Under the pieces are notes generated by a model, which saw only the letters and a list, made by a program, of their open reading frames with translations, had not been told where the DNA came from and searched no databases. DNA of 64,000 nt from Capsicum annuum (Eukaryota > Streptophyta > Magnoliopsida > Solanales > Solanaceae), in contig NW_025892514.1 in NCBI RefSeq assembly GCF_002878395.1, positions 1-64,000 on the forward strand, given 5' to 3'. Shown here piece by piece: positions 46,991 through 59,559 of the stretch (position 1 is its first letter; each line of letters begins with the position of its first letter). Position numbers and translations under genes: made by a program.

Positions 46991-48130
46991 ACATAATCTC
47001 AAAAGGCAAGTACCAGTTCGGAGACACAATAATAGGAGCAGTCATCAATTTTCGGAGACACAATAATAGGAGCAGTCATCAACTTTTCTTTTAGACATTC
47101 AAAAGCCTTCAAGCTTGCTTAGTAAACTCAAATTTCACCTATTTCTCAAGAAGCCTACAAATAGGGTTGGAAATCTGGGAGAAATCCTTAATTAATCGCC
47201 TATAAAACCTGGCATGTCCTAAAAGGCTAAGAACACCCTTCACAAAAATTAGTCGAGGTCATTAGTCGATCACTTCAATCTTTGGTATATCTACCTCAAT
47301 ACCTATTTTTGAAATTTTGTACCCAAGGACTATACCTTCTTTGACCATAAAATGGCACTTTTCCCAATTAAGTACCAAGTTGCATTCTTCATACCTTCTA
47401 CGAGCCTTTTCCAAGTGAATTAAAAAAGTCACAAACAACTAAAAAATCATCCATAAACACTTTGATGGTGCCTTCTACCATGTCATAGAAGATTGACATC
47501 ATACATCTCTAAAACGTGGCTGGAGCATTGCATATCCAAAAAGACATACATCTGAATGCGAAGGTCCTATAAAGATAGGTGAAGGTGGTCTACTCTTAGT
47601 CTTCAGGTGCAATAGTGATTTGGTTATATCCTGAATACCCATCAAGAAAACCATATCATCCTCTGCCCGCTAACTTGTATAATATCTGGTACATGAAGGG
47701 CATGGGAAAATGGTCTTTTTGAGTCCATACATTAAATTTTCTATAGTCCATGCATACTCTCCATCTGTGACTGAACTTATCGATACTAGCTCATTCTTTT
47801 CATGAGGCACAACAGTAATACCACCTTTCTTCCGAACATATTATACCTGACTGACCCACTTGCTATCTATAATAGGATATATTACACCAATATCCAACCA
47901 CTTGATTATCTCTTTCTTCACCACCTGCTACATAGGAGGATTAAGTTGACGTTGATGCTCTATACTTGGAATACAATCCAATTCGAATTGAATTTTATGA
48001 GTACAAAGACCAGGTGGGATACCCATAATATCTGCAATGGACCAACCAATGGCCTTCTTGAATCTCTGTAATACTAATAATAATGCTTCAACTTCTGAGT
48101 CAGTCAAATCAGCTATAATAAATACCAAAA
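46991..48130 (-). pseudogene. Reverse transcriptase remnant with intact FMDDF (element B)
   Basis: N-terminus open at 48128-47928: FKKAIGWSIADIMGIPPGLC, then HKIQFELDC. The body includes WRVCMDYRKFNVWTQKDHFP, the FAFRCMSFWICNAPATF region and the active site FMDDF at 47444-47458. The connection domain contains a 34-bp tandem duplication (47017-47084). Several stops are present. Regions 47800-48070 on the plus strand are only antisense frames of this gene. Confidence 0.82.
47017..47084. repeat. 34-bp tandem duplication in B pol
   Basis: ttcggagacacaataatagg...tcaat(t) occurs at 47017-47050 and again at 47051-47084 with one difference. It is not a multiple of three and shifts the frame. Confidence 0.9.
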
Positions 48131-48149
48131 AAGTGTTATTTTCCCCTAA

Positions 48150-48960
48150 AAATACATATTACAAATAAGAAGGGAGGGCCTTTAACTCTAAGATAGGTGG
48201 ATTTTCAATGGATGGATGGGCAGGTGGAGTAGTTCTATTCTGTAAATCCAAATCAAGCTTATTTGGTGCATAAGTGTAAGAACCACTCCCATAGAGAGCA
48301 CATACCATCTCATCATGGTCCTCAATACCATCTCTTTTAAAGTTAATGATCACGACTACTAGAACTTCAACACCCAACCTTTCTTCAATAGAAATAGTAT
48401 CAAAAGTATCTTCCTAAGTTGTTACTACATTAATATCATGGAAAGAGTCTATTTCTTCATCAAACACATCAATTATTGATGTCACTCTTAACTCATTAGG
48501 ATGCTTCATGGGTTTGCATACATTGAATATCACTTGTTCATCATTGAGTCTCAACATCAGATGACCTAGCTCTAAATCAATCAAAGTCCTTTCTGTAGCT
48601 AAGAATGGTTTTCCTAAAATAATTAGGACTTGAAAGTCCACTTTGCAGTCTAATATCACAAAATCCACAGGAAAGATGAAAGAAGCCACCTTTACCAATA
48701 TGTCATATAAAATACCAACTGACTTTTTCATAGTTCTATCTTCCATCACTAATCTTATAGTGGTTAGTTTAGGTGCTCCCAACCCCAACTGTTTAAACAC
48801 TACAAATGGCATGAGGTTGATGCTAGCACCTAAATCTCATAGTGCATGAGCAAACTCAAAAGATCCAATGGTGCATGGTATAGTGAATGCACCAAGATCC
48901 ATTTTTTTCTCTACTAATGATATAGTAGCTACAATACTATAATGTTAAATATTGTCGACT
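48150..48960 (-). pseudogene. Aspartic protease remnant (element B)
   Basis: Retropepsin domain. The active-site triad DLGAS is present (about 48822-48836), but the codon just before it is TGA (48837-48839) where relatives have Cys. Downstream the frame 48812-48414 is open for 132 codons: MPFVVFKQLGLGAPKLT, DFVILDCKVDF, ILGKPFLATERTLID. The family would cleave Gag-Pol. A linker with acidic residues (48377-48159) joins it to RT. Confidence 0.78.
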
Positions 48961-51010
48961 GGCTCATAACCGACTGACCTTTTCTTGGTGATTAGATCCT
49001 TCATAAATTTTCCATATACTGGCATTTTCTTCAATACCTTTACAGGTAAGATGTTTATTGATAGTTCTTTTAGCATCGACAAAAACTTTTGATACTTACT
49101 ATCTTCTTGTTTCTTTTCAGCCTTTAAGAAAAATGAGAAAGATCTTTCAGAATGGTCTTCAACCTAGGCTCTTCAACCTTCTCTTTTCCTTTATGTTGTT
49201 TGCTATTTCTTTCTACATCAATAGAATCATCATCAATTTTTTGCTCATCTACAACCGGTACAGGTAGGTCTATGGTGGTTGTATCATTTCGAGTGGTAAT
49301 GGCATGGAAGTGACCATCATTCTTTGGATTTGCAATTGTATTACTAGAAAGAGTTCCAGGTTGCCTTTGATTCAATGTGGCCAACATTTGGCCATACTTA
49401 TGCTCCAGCTGTTTGATTACCATAGCAGGTGACTCAACTTTCTAGTTCAGCCCAGATAGATCTGCCTTGATCTCCTTAAGACATCTCTCTTGACTTTTTT
49501 TTCCTTTAACCAGTTTCATCAATATTTCCTCCACTCTAGACTTGGTATCTCAGCTACCTAGTGGAACATATTTATTGCTCTTCTCCTTGTAGATATTTTT
49601 TACAACCAATCACCACCTTTCTCTCTACTAATATCTTTGTATCTATCATTATAATAGTCTTAACCTTTATTCCATTGCCCTTGGGCTCAAAAATCCACCA
49701 ACCTATGATTAAGATACTTTACTTCCTTTTCAGATTAAATCTCAAAAGTCCTAGAAGTATGTACCTATACCGCCACTGCATTCAATTTCTCAGTACTTAT
49801 TGTTGCGAATTATTTTGTAAATAGCCCAATGTCTATCCAAAGTTGTGCAACCTTTTGTAAAACCACATCATTACCAACACCATAAACATTATCAGCCCTA
49901 ATAGCATATGTACCTACACCACACTCAACATCTCTAGTATGCTATCCTCTATTAGTCTCCAAAATATTGTTTAGCATTTCCTGTGTAGCATCCCACCAAG
50001 GACTCATGAGTGCACCTCCTAAAATCATATCTGCCATTGCTCTAGAACAAACATTTAGTGATCTAAAGAAGATTTCTAACAAATTTAACCCTCTGATTTT
50101 ATGATTTGATACCATGCTCAGCTTTTTCTTGAATCTAAACTATGCCTTATACAAGAATTCTGCTGGTAACTGTCTGAAGTTATAAATCTCATCTTTAACT
50201 TTAGCACCCTTTTAGAAGGGAAGAATCTATTCAGAAACTATTTATGTAACTCATGCCAAGTAGTGATTGAACCTCTTTGAAGTTCCCCTAACCATAGTAA
50301 TGCTTCACCAGACAATAAAAATGGGAACAACCTATGTCTCAAAGCTTTATGATCCACCCCTAGAATAATATATGATGTGAAGATCCCAGTAAAGTTAGCA
50401 AGATGCATGTTTGTATTATCAATAGTAGATCTTGAAAATACACCCTTTAAGTTCAATAATTGGATCATGGAGCTTGTAATATCAAACTTTATAATAGGTG
50501 GTAAGGAAGGAGGAACGATGGCTCCTGTCTCAGCAGGTTTAATATAACCCATATCCTCTTCATCATCATATGGGTGTAAGTGCTGATATGCAGGAATCAA
50601 TGGAAATCTACCTCACTAAAATCTATCTCGATGTTCAGCTACCTGTCTGGGCCTAGATAGTTCTCTGTGCTGAGCTAACCCAGCCTCTTTGTCTAATCGG
50701 TCCTCTTCGACTGCTCTTATTTCTTTCTTTGCAACAACTATTAGTTATCGCATCTGTAAATCAACAATATTCTTTTGATCAATGAGAGCATCAAATAGTG
50801 CTGCTTAGGGATCAAATAGTGGGGGGAGGGGGGTCTTGAACCCCATCACGAACTTGTCCTAATATTCTTCTTGGTGTTTGAAGAATTCTTTCTTGTTCTG
50901 GATCGAACGAGCTAAGGGATTGCCTATTCTCCTAGTGCTTGACATACACCGGTGTATGCCAAATCAGAACATACAAATAAACCCCACGAACTTTACTAAT
51001 TCCATTAACT
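48961..51010 (-). pseudogene. gag remnant (element B)
   Basis: The capsid domain is open at 50600-50238: FDITSSMIQLLNLKGVFS, LANFTGIFTSY, LRHRLFPFLLSGEALLWLGE, SITTWHELHK, the typical Athila gag core. An N-terminal segment near 50940-50870 reads NPLARSIQNKKEFF. The C-terminal part is open at 49423-49124 (VIKQLEHKYGQMLATLNQRQ, a helical segment, then a charged region KQHKGKEKVEEPR). Stops and shifts divide the pieces. The 5' end abuts the primer site. Confidence 0.77.
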
Positions 51011-51021
51011 ACTCAAACTGT

Positions 51022-51041
51022 CTTCCCCGACAACGATGCCA
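51022..51041 (-). other. Primer-binding site of element B (tRNA-Asp type)
   Basis: Minus strand TGGCATCGTTGTCGGGGA corresponds to the Athila-type TGGCGCCGTTG.CGGGGA, complementary to the 3' end of tRNA-Asp, with two or three eroded bases. It lies 6 bp from the 5' LTR. Confidence 0.78.
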
Positions 51042-51047
51042 AAATTT

Positions 51048-52648
51048 GATGTCTCCCAAAACTAACCTCCAAAAGAAGTTTGATGCAGTCAATGACAAAT
51101 ATAGTAACCCAATTAGGTTGGGGTCGATCCCATAGAGAAGATGCTGAATAGTTGCTTAACTTGATATAGTTCATGAGCATTGCAGAAAAGTAAATGGGGG
51201 CAGTGGGTTAGAAGTAATCAGTAATTAGTAACCAAACATGAATGTTTTGAGTTGTAAAAAATAGAAGACGAACTATAGGACTGTGTTTCCCCAGGCTTCT
51301 TAACTCCATAAGTTTCTCATTTCAAACCACCTATTCTGTTGCTCTGCATGTAGAGTCGACAAGCTATGTATTATCAACCGTCCTGTAAACGTGTTAATAA
51401 ATCTCACCCTTTACCTTATGAGTCTCAAGGCGTCACCTTATTGCTCCTTGTCTATGACTTTAGTTCAACTATCACCTTTTGAGTTTTGAGTTGATTCGAT
51501 TAGATGGTGGAATAGTAATGATGGAAGTGAATCTCAAATTATTGTCCTAATCCTCTTTTCCCAATCACAAACTCCCATGTGAGGATGTTTATGAATACAG
51601 GTTATCCCAAGCTTCTGCAGTAGCTTCGAGGTTAATTTATACGAAGAAGATTAAGATACATCCAACTTACTTTAGAATAGATGAATCTCCCACTTCCCTT
51701 ACAAATCCACCAGGGTTCCCATAACCCTAGTAAGGTAAGTTAGCCGCTCATGTTCATGCAACAATCTATGATAATTAATAAAGAAAGCATGTAATCAATC
51801 GCATAATAATGAGAAGAATAAAATACGAAATCTATGATAAAACAATAACCCAAAATCTCAAGAACAAAGCAAAAGTATGTAATAGAGTATATTGGAAAGT
51901 AAAAAAATGTTAAAGAATGTAACCTAATAAACGATAAACTCTAGGGTATTTATAGTATCTAAAAATACTTACAAATCCTGATAAAAATGGGAAAGGTAAA
52001 GTAATGTCAGCACATGGTATGACTCGCTCTTCAATTCTCACCGTCATCATATAAGTCGTACCCTGCCTCTTGTATCCATTCTAGTGTCTGATCTCCTAAG
52101 GCTTCAACTTTTTATTCTTCTTACGACTTCTGCTGACGAGTCGTATCTTGACCATACAACTCGTGGCCTTCACTCGTATCTACCTAGGACTTCTGTCTTT
52201 CCTAGCTTTGAACACTGGTTTGCTTACAGTTTCCCTATACTAGTCGTACTCAAATTTCCGACTCGTATACTTCTGAGACTTCAATTTTGGATAGTAGCTT
52301 TAAGTTTTGTTATCCTTATGATTCCTTGTCATGACCCATACCTTCAGTTTATGACTCAGATACTCCATCCGTATCTTCTCCATATTTAGTTTCTCAGTTT
52401 GGCTTCGGGTTCTATTGTTCTTTCGAGTCATCCAACGAGTCATATGGTGTGTTGACGACTCATGAGATAACTCGTATCTTGATCAGACTTTGTCTTTCTA
52501 GGTCATTTTCTTTTATTTTCAGCCCAACACTATTGTAGACCTATATTACTTGCAATATTAACCAAAGTGCATCATAGCTACTAAAACAACCTAAGCCAAC
52601 ACATAAATTTGAGGTTTTAAGCATCGAAAGTGTCATGTTTCTATGACA
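51048..52648 (-). repeat. 5' LTR of element B (right copy)
   Basis: tgatgtctcccaaaactaac to ctatgaca. TATA box TATAAATA on the minus strand at 51947-51954; the gagtcgta/gactcgta motif cluster is directly upstream of it in element orientation (52010-52460). Its start after 51048 (ccaaaagaagtttgatgcag) matches the partner LTR. Confidence 0.88.
51947..51954 (-). promoter_or_regulatory. TATA box of B 5' LTR
   Basis: TATAAATACCC on the minus strand, just downstream of the motif cluster. Identical octamer in element A. Confidence 0.55.
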
Positions 52649-53533
52649 CATCAACAACTCTATTCAGTTAATAACACTTAGCACAAATGAGAAGATATAA
52701 TAGCAAAATCACAGATAGTTAACGAGGACAACCAGTTAACACAGTCAACAAAGATAACCAGTCACATCAATTAAGCCAACCATACGACTCAAGTTAGCAA
52801 TAAATACAATCCCCAACTCACTAATGGAACTGGAAAACTCACGTGCACCTTGTACGCACAAACTAAGGGTCTTAAGATCATCCATTAGCTATGATCTACA
52901 GGCGACAAATGTTGTCCCTGTACCATATCCTAGACACAAGTGCCTGCCAACCTTATTTCATCAAATCCCATAAAGATGTCCAAATATCAATATCTCTCAC
53001 AAATAAACTATATAATATCACAATTATCACAGAGCAATGAAAACAACCAACACTTGTAATAACTACAAGATTTACATATAAATTTATTGAAATGTGATCA
53101 CACATATAATCTAAAAAACCTTTTAAAAACCTTTTTACATTCTTAACCAGATGCATCAACAAGCAATACTAAGGAATAGTTAATATGTACACATAACACA
53201 AATTGGATTAAACTACTTAACAATCACCTACCTTAATCCATGTTTGCACTATTCAACTAAGCTTGAGCTTTGCCTTTTGGGCAACCTTCACTTGAATTTT
53301 GTGTAGCAATATGAATAAACTACATAATCAACCCAAAGGCCTATAGTGTTGAGAATTTAACCCAATTCCAACCTCTAAGGGTAAGTTCATGATCATTCCT
53401 CCCCTATAGTAGGGCTTTTCTACCACAATTCATCTAAAATCTACTAATTCATGGTTACTTTAGTGAATTAACAACATGCAAGAGTAAATTATGAATAATT
53501 AACCTAAACCTATATAGTTTCCACCTAATTTAC
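52649..53533. other. Unassigned flank between B and G
   Basis: About 0.9 kb, AT-rich, no frame of note. Some wording (caatcacctaccttaatcca, cttgagctttgccttttggg) resembles the middle of Tekay-type LTRs read on the minus strand, so it may be an LTR fragment into which B and G inserted. I cannot confirm this. Confidence 0.35.
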
Positions 53534-54737
53534 TGTCATGACCCAAAAACCAAAGGTTATGATGACACTTGTTGTAACAAGCCTTGACAAGTAAGCCTAT
53601 CACCTAAACTGATATAAAATGAGAGATGATACCAAAACCCAAGGCAAGACTCTTGGAACAGATTCAAACCACACAAATGTACAAAGGTTGATAGATATAA
53701 CTAAGGATACCATACCAAAATCCCAAAATCTGGTGTCACAGTGTAAGAACTAACTAATACAACTCAAAGTCAAAATTCATAGGATATCTCAAAAGGAATA
53801 AACCCCGTCTCTATATACATTAAGGACATAGCCTAGATGAGAAAAGGTAATAGCCAACTCTGAATGAATAGATAAACTGTTATCTCGAATGATCTCCAAG
53901 TATCGCCTAAATCAACTATCGTGAGGCGTACTCGTACTGGATCTACACCAAAAAGGTGCAGTAGGGGTGAGTATGGTACATTGTACTCAGTAGGTATCAT
54001 AGGTCGACTGAGCAAAATAGAAAATAAAGCATACAAAGTAAACACTATGGGCATGCAACCTGCAATCAGAAAATATCCCAAATGGTAGCCCACACCGTCT
54101 CTACTAATAGTTCTATAATATTTATATATGCCATACACAAATGCAACAAGAAAGCAAAAGTATATAGATATCACACATACAGGAAATAAGTAAGTAGTAC
54201 ACGTAGATAAATCTCATATCAAGGAAGATAATAAAACACAAAAGGAGCATAAGGTATATAAAATGCGATGGTGATGATGATGGTGATATAATGATGCATG
54301 AGGTCGCCGCACAACATCTGTATACACCTACCACGATGTCTTCTTGAGGTAGGACCCATGGACGGTTCATCAACCCATATACAATCCATATCTAATACCA
54401 TATCCATATCTTCTATCTGACATATACATCATTAGAGGGTTTTAAAGATGTGCTTTTTATCTAATGTAAATAATGCTACAAGTTGGCTTCTTTAGATCAA
54501 ATATCAATATCAGAGGTAAATGTAAAGATAAAGCACCTGAATTCAGGCAAAGATGCATGAAAAAATACAGAAGGTTAGGCTTGGATAGCAATTTCCATCT
54601 TCCCCAATAATTGTTCCAGGTTGACACTAATCCATATGGCATCCACATACTCCATATTGTGCCACATAAATTAAAATAGAAAAAATAACATATATTACGT
54701 CTGTGCTGGCATAGGATCTTATAACCTAGTATATATT

Positions 54738-54820
54738 TAAAAGCGACCATATGTTGTCACTTTTATTAAATTTAATTAATTAATTAAATAAAATCAACCA
54801 CAAGTGGTTGCTTTTAATAA
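54738..54820. repeat. Nested foldback in G 3' LTR
   Basis: taaaagcgaccatatg at the left pairs with caagtggttgctttta at the right. Inside are palindromic attaaatttaattaattaat and aaccacaagtggtt. The block lies within the segment absent from the other G LTR, which fits a small foldback (MITE-like) insertion or a deletion in the partner. Confidence 0.6.
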
Positions 54821-55813
54821 AAAATAATTAAACATTTTCTGTCAGAAAATGCAAATGTTTCCAGTATTTCCACAGTGGTACCAATATTTCATGAATGTTT
54901 ATGATATAAGGATATAATGATCAAAACCAACCAGAATGAAAATTTCCATATCCAACCAATATACCAACCAACCGAGCAAAAAATCTACTTAATAGTCCAA
55001 TTATCCATGAAAACCAACATAATTCATATGCCAATAGAGTAAATACACCAAAATATACCATTGATACCATGTTAGGCTTTTTCATAAACATGATACAATT
55101 AATTTAATATACACAAGGCCAACAGTATCATATAAGACCCCACACAGTCGCACATAGCAAATAATGTCCCAGAACCCCCAATTAGAAATGATATAGACCT
55201 TACACGGGCACAACACAATAATATATCCATTTTTATGATTGGTTCCAAAATCCTTAACATGGTTTTGTACCAATATTAACTACCAAGCCTAGTCTGAAGA
55301 AAGTTTAGCAATAACCTATCTCGAATAGAGAAAATTAGACCGAACAATCTTCTATGTGGATTCTTTCCTTCACGAACGAACCCAAAATCAACTAAAACAT
55401 ACAAATATAAAATCTAAGCATCAAAAGAAAACTAAATATACCCATCTTCCTATTTTTGAGTTGGGGTGAAAAAATTGACCCACAAAATAGGTTTTCAAAT
55501 ACGAAAGGTAAAATTAGAATTTTAGTCCAAAAACATATTTCCCAAGATTAAAGGAACTCATAGGAGAAAACCCAAGAAAAAACATAGTGAATTTGGGTTT
55601 GAGTCGAAAAAATGATAATTTGGGATTTCCAGACCACAATCCCCAAATTCCACCTTTAGATCCATATTTTAAAAAGATTTTAAATGATAACATTGAAGAA
55701 AGTAGTTGAAATAGGAGTTTTGGAGCATACCCAGACTTAGAAATGGAAGAAAATGCTCAAAAACTTGATCCCCTCCAAGTCTTAAAAATAGTGAAGAAAA
55801 TAGATAAAAATAT

Positions 55814-55821
55814 TACTTATA
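55814..55821 (-). promoter_or_regulatory. TATA-like box of G 3' LTR
   Basis: Minus-strand TATAAGTA at the position of C's tataagtg, directly after the GCTTTAGC cluster. The 5' LTR has ttacttatg here (about 63560), so its box is mutated. Confidence 0.45.
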
Positions 55822-56564
55822 CCTAGGTGTCAGTGCCGTTAAAGCGGTCAAGTGGCCGCTTTAGCGGTATCCGCTTAGCATGCCATCGGCTAAAGCAGAC
55901 AAGGGCTACTTTAGCATTTTCAGCTAAACCAGACAAGGGCCATTAAAGCCTCCTTGCCTAGTTGGTAACCGACCATTAAAATGACCAAGTGGAACTTTAG
56001 CGCACACCACTAAAGTTGGCAAAGTGGCACTTTAGCGGACGCAATAGCTGAGTGGTGCACCTTCTATGGAGACTTGGAATTCCAAGTCTTCGAGTATCCT
56101 CGGGATTCAGCCAAAGTCTCGAGTACTCAAACAAATTATGCTACCCTATTAACTTTAATACTCCAGACTCAATGATGATATTTTTGAAAAAATGTTGTTT
56201 TCACAGAATTGACACTCGAGACCTATTTTCAGAACTTTCCAAATAGAGGGTCAAAATGAGATATAAAAGCCGTAAAGCCATAATAAACATGTTACCAACC
56301 TAAAATTGACATTTTGGATCTACTGGGTGAAGTCTATTTTTCCATTTGACACATAAATTAATAAATGTTGACCAAAGTCAACTATAAGGTTTTTCAAGCC
56401 TCTAAAATAAAAACTTTCATAAATCACATCAAAATGCATTGGGAACTATGTCAATCATCCCCACACCCCAGAAATACTACAGTACAACCACGGGGAGGGG
56501 TAAAATGGTCAAATCATATAGAAATAAATATTTCACAAAAATCACTAAAAGTCAAGTCATTACA

Positions 56565-56605
56565 TAATCCACCACTAATCTAGTTCATCCTCAAACTAAA
56601 TGCAA
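56565..56605 (-). other. Polypurine-tract region of element G
   Basis: On the minus strand: TTTGAGGATGAACTAG, TTAGTGGTGGATTA, then LTR start TGTAATGAC. Clear match to the Tekay 3' signature. Confidence 0.7.
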
Positions 56606-56609
56606 GGGA

Positions 56610-57840
56610 AATACCTAAATTAGAAAAAATCTGGGGATAACTACCACGCATATCAGACTCGACCTCCCAAGTAAACTTATCTATAGATCGATCTCACCAC
56701 TAGGCCTTACCATTAGAATATCTCTAGAATGTGACCGTCTCACATCACTAGCTAAGATGGAGATATGTTCCTCAATAAAAGACAACCTCTAATCTAACTG
56801 AATGAAATCCCATTGAATAAGACTCATTATTAATGTAATGTCAAAGCATGGAAACATGAAAAATTGGATGAACATCTAATAAATCCGAAGGCAAAGCTAA
56901 CTCATAAGCCATATCCCCAATGGTCTGAAGGATCTCAAAAGGTCCAATATACCTAGGGATAAGCTTTGCCCTCTTCCCAAACCTAATCACACCCTTCTTG
57001 GGTGAAATATAAAGAAACGCATAATCCCCAACACTAAATCTCAAGGAACAAAGTCTACAATCCACATAACACTTTTGCCTACTCTAAGCAGCTCAAAGTA
57101 TACAATCCACATAACACTTCTGCCTACTCTAAATAGCTCGAAGTCTATCTCGAATAACCCAAACTCTATCAAAGGACTCATGAAGTAAGTTCATACCTTG
57201 AGGTCTAATCTCAGAAATATCAAACCAACCAACTGGAGAGCGATAATGCTTACCATACAAAGCCTAAAAAAAGCCATCTCAATACCGGAAAGGTAGCTAT
57301 TATTATACCCAAACTCTACCAAAGCTAAGTGTTTCTCTTACTAACCACTAAAGTCCATCACACAAGAGTAGAGCAAATCCTCCAAAACCTAAATAGTCTG
57401 CTTTGATTGACAGTCGGTCTGGGGTAAAACACTATATAAGATCAACATGGGTACCCAACTCTTCTTGAAAACTCTTCCTAAAGTGGGATATGAACACTAA
57501 TCCTCATACTATTATTATAGACACTAGCACACCATTAAGATGGGCTATCTCACAATTATAGATATGAGCCAACCTCTCAGCACTGATGAAAACCTGAATC
57601 AAAATGAAATAAGAAGATTTCGTCAATCAATCCACAATGACCTAAACAGAACCACGAGATATACGAGGAAACCCAACCTGTGATCCATTCCCATTTCCAC
57701 TCGAGAATGGGTAAACTCTGAAGAAAACTACTAGGTCTTAAATGCTTCGCCTTCACCTGTTGGTAACATAGGCAACGAGCTATAAAATCTTCCACATCCT
57801 TCCTCATACCACCCCACTAGTAATGCTACCTCAAATCACG
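56610..57840 (-). pseudogene. Integrase and chromodomain remnant with 45-bp duplication (element G)
   Basis: Zinc domain open at 57807-57577 (MRKDVEDFIARCLCYQQVK, then HLRPSSFLQSLPI, EWKWEWITG). The core at about 57580-57250 is heavily broken (PTVNQSRLF where the family has TDGQSER). GPY/F open at 57065-56841: FSVGDYAFLYISPKKGVIRF, RYIGPFEILQTIGDMAYEL. The chromodomain end FTWEVESDMRGSYPQIF is readable at about 56665-56615. The duplication at 57051-57140 precedes the GPY/F domain. Confidence 0.77.
57051..57140. repeat. 45-bp tandem duplication in G integrase
   Basis: aagtctacaatccacataac...gctca (57051-57095) is followed by aagtatacaatccacataac...gctcg (57096-57140). Fifteen codons, frame-preserving, with a few differences. 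Confidence 0.88.
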
Positions 57841-57989
57841 ATACATCTTAGTCACTCCAAATGAGTGGAATACTTAGAACAGTGAGCCTCCTCCAGAATT
57901 AATCAAACCAATCATCCACTCTCAGCACATAAACTCGACCACCAATCCTCTAGACACCATTGGATTGACACCTTATTCCTAATCACTCT

Positions 57990-58630
57990 TAACCCCACTT
58001 TATTAAACTAATAAGCCTAAATCTTCTCCATTAAGGAAAACATAACCTCCACAAATGCCAAAACATACCCAAGTGTAGAAATATCAAGCGTAGCCATCTG
58101 GTTAGCCAAAGATTGAACCATTAAGGCCAAAGGTCTATCCTTAGTCAAAATATATGCTAAGCTACCCATCCTAGTCGACTTTTAGCATAAGGCATCTACA
58201 ACCACATTAGCCTTTCCCGGATGATAAAAAAAAGTCAAGTCATAATCCCTAATTAACTCATGCCAACGACACTGCCTTATATTAAGATCTCCTTGTGTGA
58301 AGAAGTACTAAAGGCTATGATGATTTAAGAAAATCTCACAACGAACTCTATACATGTAGTGCCTACATAATTTCAAATAAAAAACAACTACGTACGACTT
58401 CAAATCATGGATAAGCTAATTCCTTTCTTGGGGTTTAACTAACAAGACATATAAGAAATTACCCTTTCCTCCAGTATCAACATAACACCTCACCCAACAC
58501 CAAAAGCATCACATAAAATGGTAAAACCCATGCCTTCCTTGGGCAGGGTCAAGGTAGGAGCAGAAGTCAACAAAGCCTTAAGCTTTTGAAAGCCCGCCTT
58601 ACAAGCATTGTACCACTGAAAGGAAATCTT
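57990..58630 (-). pseudogene. RNase H remnant (element G)
   Basis: Follows the RT connection domain: LKALLTSAPTLTLPKEGMGF and ILCDAFGVG (58600-58490), the equivalent of the family's YCDAS...G. The remainder to about 58000 is only weakly readable, with many stops. Confidence 0.6.
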
Positions 58631-59480
58631 CTTCTAAGTAAACTTGCTTAATAGAGATATGATAGATGAAAAACCCTTAACAAAACATCGATAGTAACTT
58701 GACAAACCAATAAAACTATGAATCTTTGTAGGAGAAGTAGGTCTATCCCAGTCACAAATTGCTGCAATCTTAGTTGGATGGACCATAATGCCATACTTAG
58801 TCACCACATGACCCAAGAAAGAGATAGACTCCAACAAAAACTGACACTTGGAGAATTTAGCATACAACTTCTCATCCCTCACTCTCTGAAGCACAATCCA
58901 TAAATGCTCCTCATACTCTTAGAAAAAACCAAGATATCATCTATAAATACAATGACAAAAGAGTTAACATAGGGTCAAAATACATAGTTTATCAACTCCA
59001 TAAAAGTGGCTGGGCATTCGTCAACCTAGAAGACATGACCAAGAACTCATAATGGTCATACCAAGGTTAAAATATTGTTTTTGGGATATCCTAAGATCTA
59101 GTCCTCAATAGGTGATACCCAAACCTCAAATCAATCTTTGAAAACACCTAAGGACCCTGAAGTTTGTCAAAAAAATCATTAATATGAGGAAGAGGATACT
59201 CATTCTTAACCAGAACTTTTTTCAACTATCGATAATCAATACATACATGCATCAACCCATCTTTTTCTTCACAAACAAGACAGGCACACCCTAAGGTGAT
59301 ATACTAGGTCAGATAAACCCCTTATCCAACAACTTCTAGGACTGATCCTTCAATTCTTTTAACTCTGCTGGGGACATCCTATAAGGAGAAATAGAAATAG
59401 GATTGATGCCCAACTCAACATCAATAGCAAAGTTGATATCATAATTTGGAAGCAGACCAAGCAAATCTGTAGGGAGCACA
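58631..59480 (-). pseudogene. Reverse transcriptase remnant (element G)
   Basis: Start: LGLLPNYDINFAIDVELGIN, SPYRMSPAELKELKDQ, FI.PSISPQGVPVLFVKKK (59470-59260). End open at 58894-58634: LQRVRDEKLYAKFSKCQFLL, ESISFLGHVV, PTKIAAICDWDRPTSPTKIH, SSYYRCFVKGFSSI. The YIDD region at about 58940 is destroyed by stops and shifts. Confidence 0.77.
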
Positions 59481-59559
59481 TCCACAAATTCACAAAAAAC
59501 TCAAACATTCCAAAAAAGCAATACTAGTATCACGAATATAAGCCAAATAAGACAAATAC

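Larger units (their letters stand above)
38490..52648 (-). mobile_element. Element B: Athila-clade Ty3/gypsy element, full length but decayed
   Basis: 14.2 kb with 1.60-kb LTRs (38490-40095, 51048-52648), a tRNA-Asp-type primer site, gag, protease, RT, RNase H and integrase, then a long 3' region with a PF20167-like ORF. Flanks cataa (38485-38489) and catca (52649-52653) are a 4-of-5 match, a probable decayed target duplication. Athila assignment rests on the primer site, the RNase H end (DRKGTENQSTNHFSRLE), the absence of a chromodomain, and the extra 3' ORF. Confidence 0.87.
53534..56564 (-). repeat. 3' LTR of element G (3.03 kb)
   Basis: From tgtcatgaccc to gtcattaca, TGTAATGAC...GTCATGACA on the minus strand. 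The GCTTTAGC-motif cluster is at 55835-56045, and TATAAGTA on the minus strand at 55814-55821 follows it. A segment of about 380 bp near 54445-54850, ending with nested foldbacks, is missing from the 5' LTR. Confidence 0.85.
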
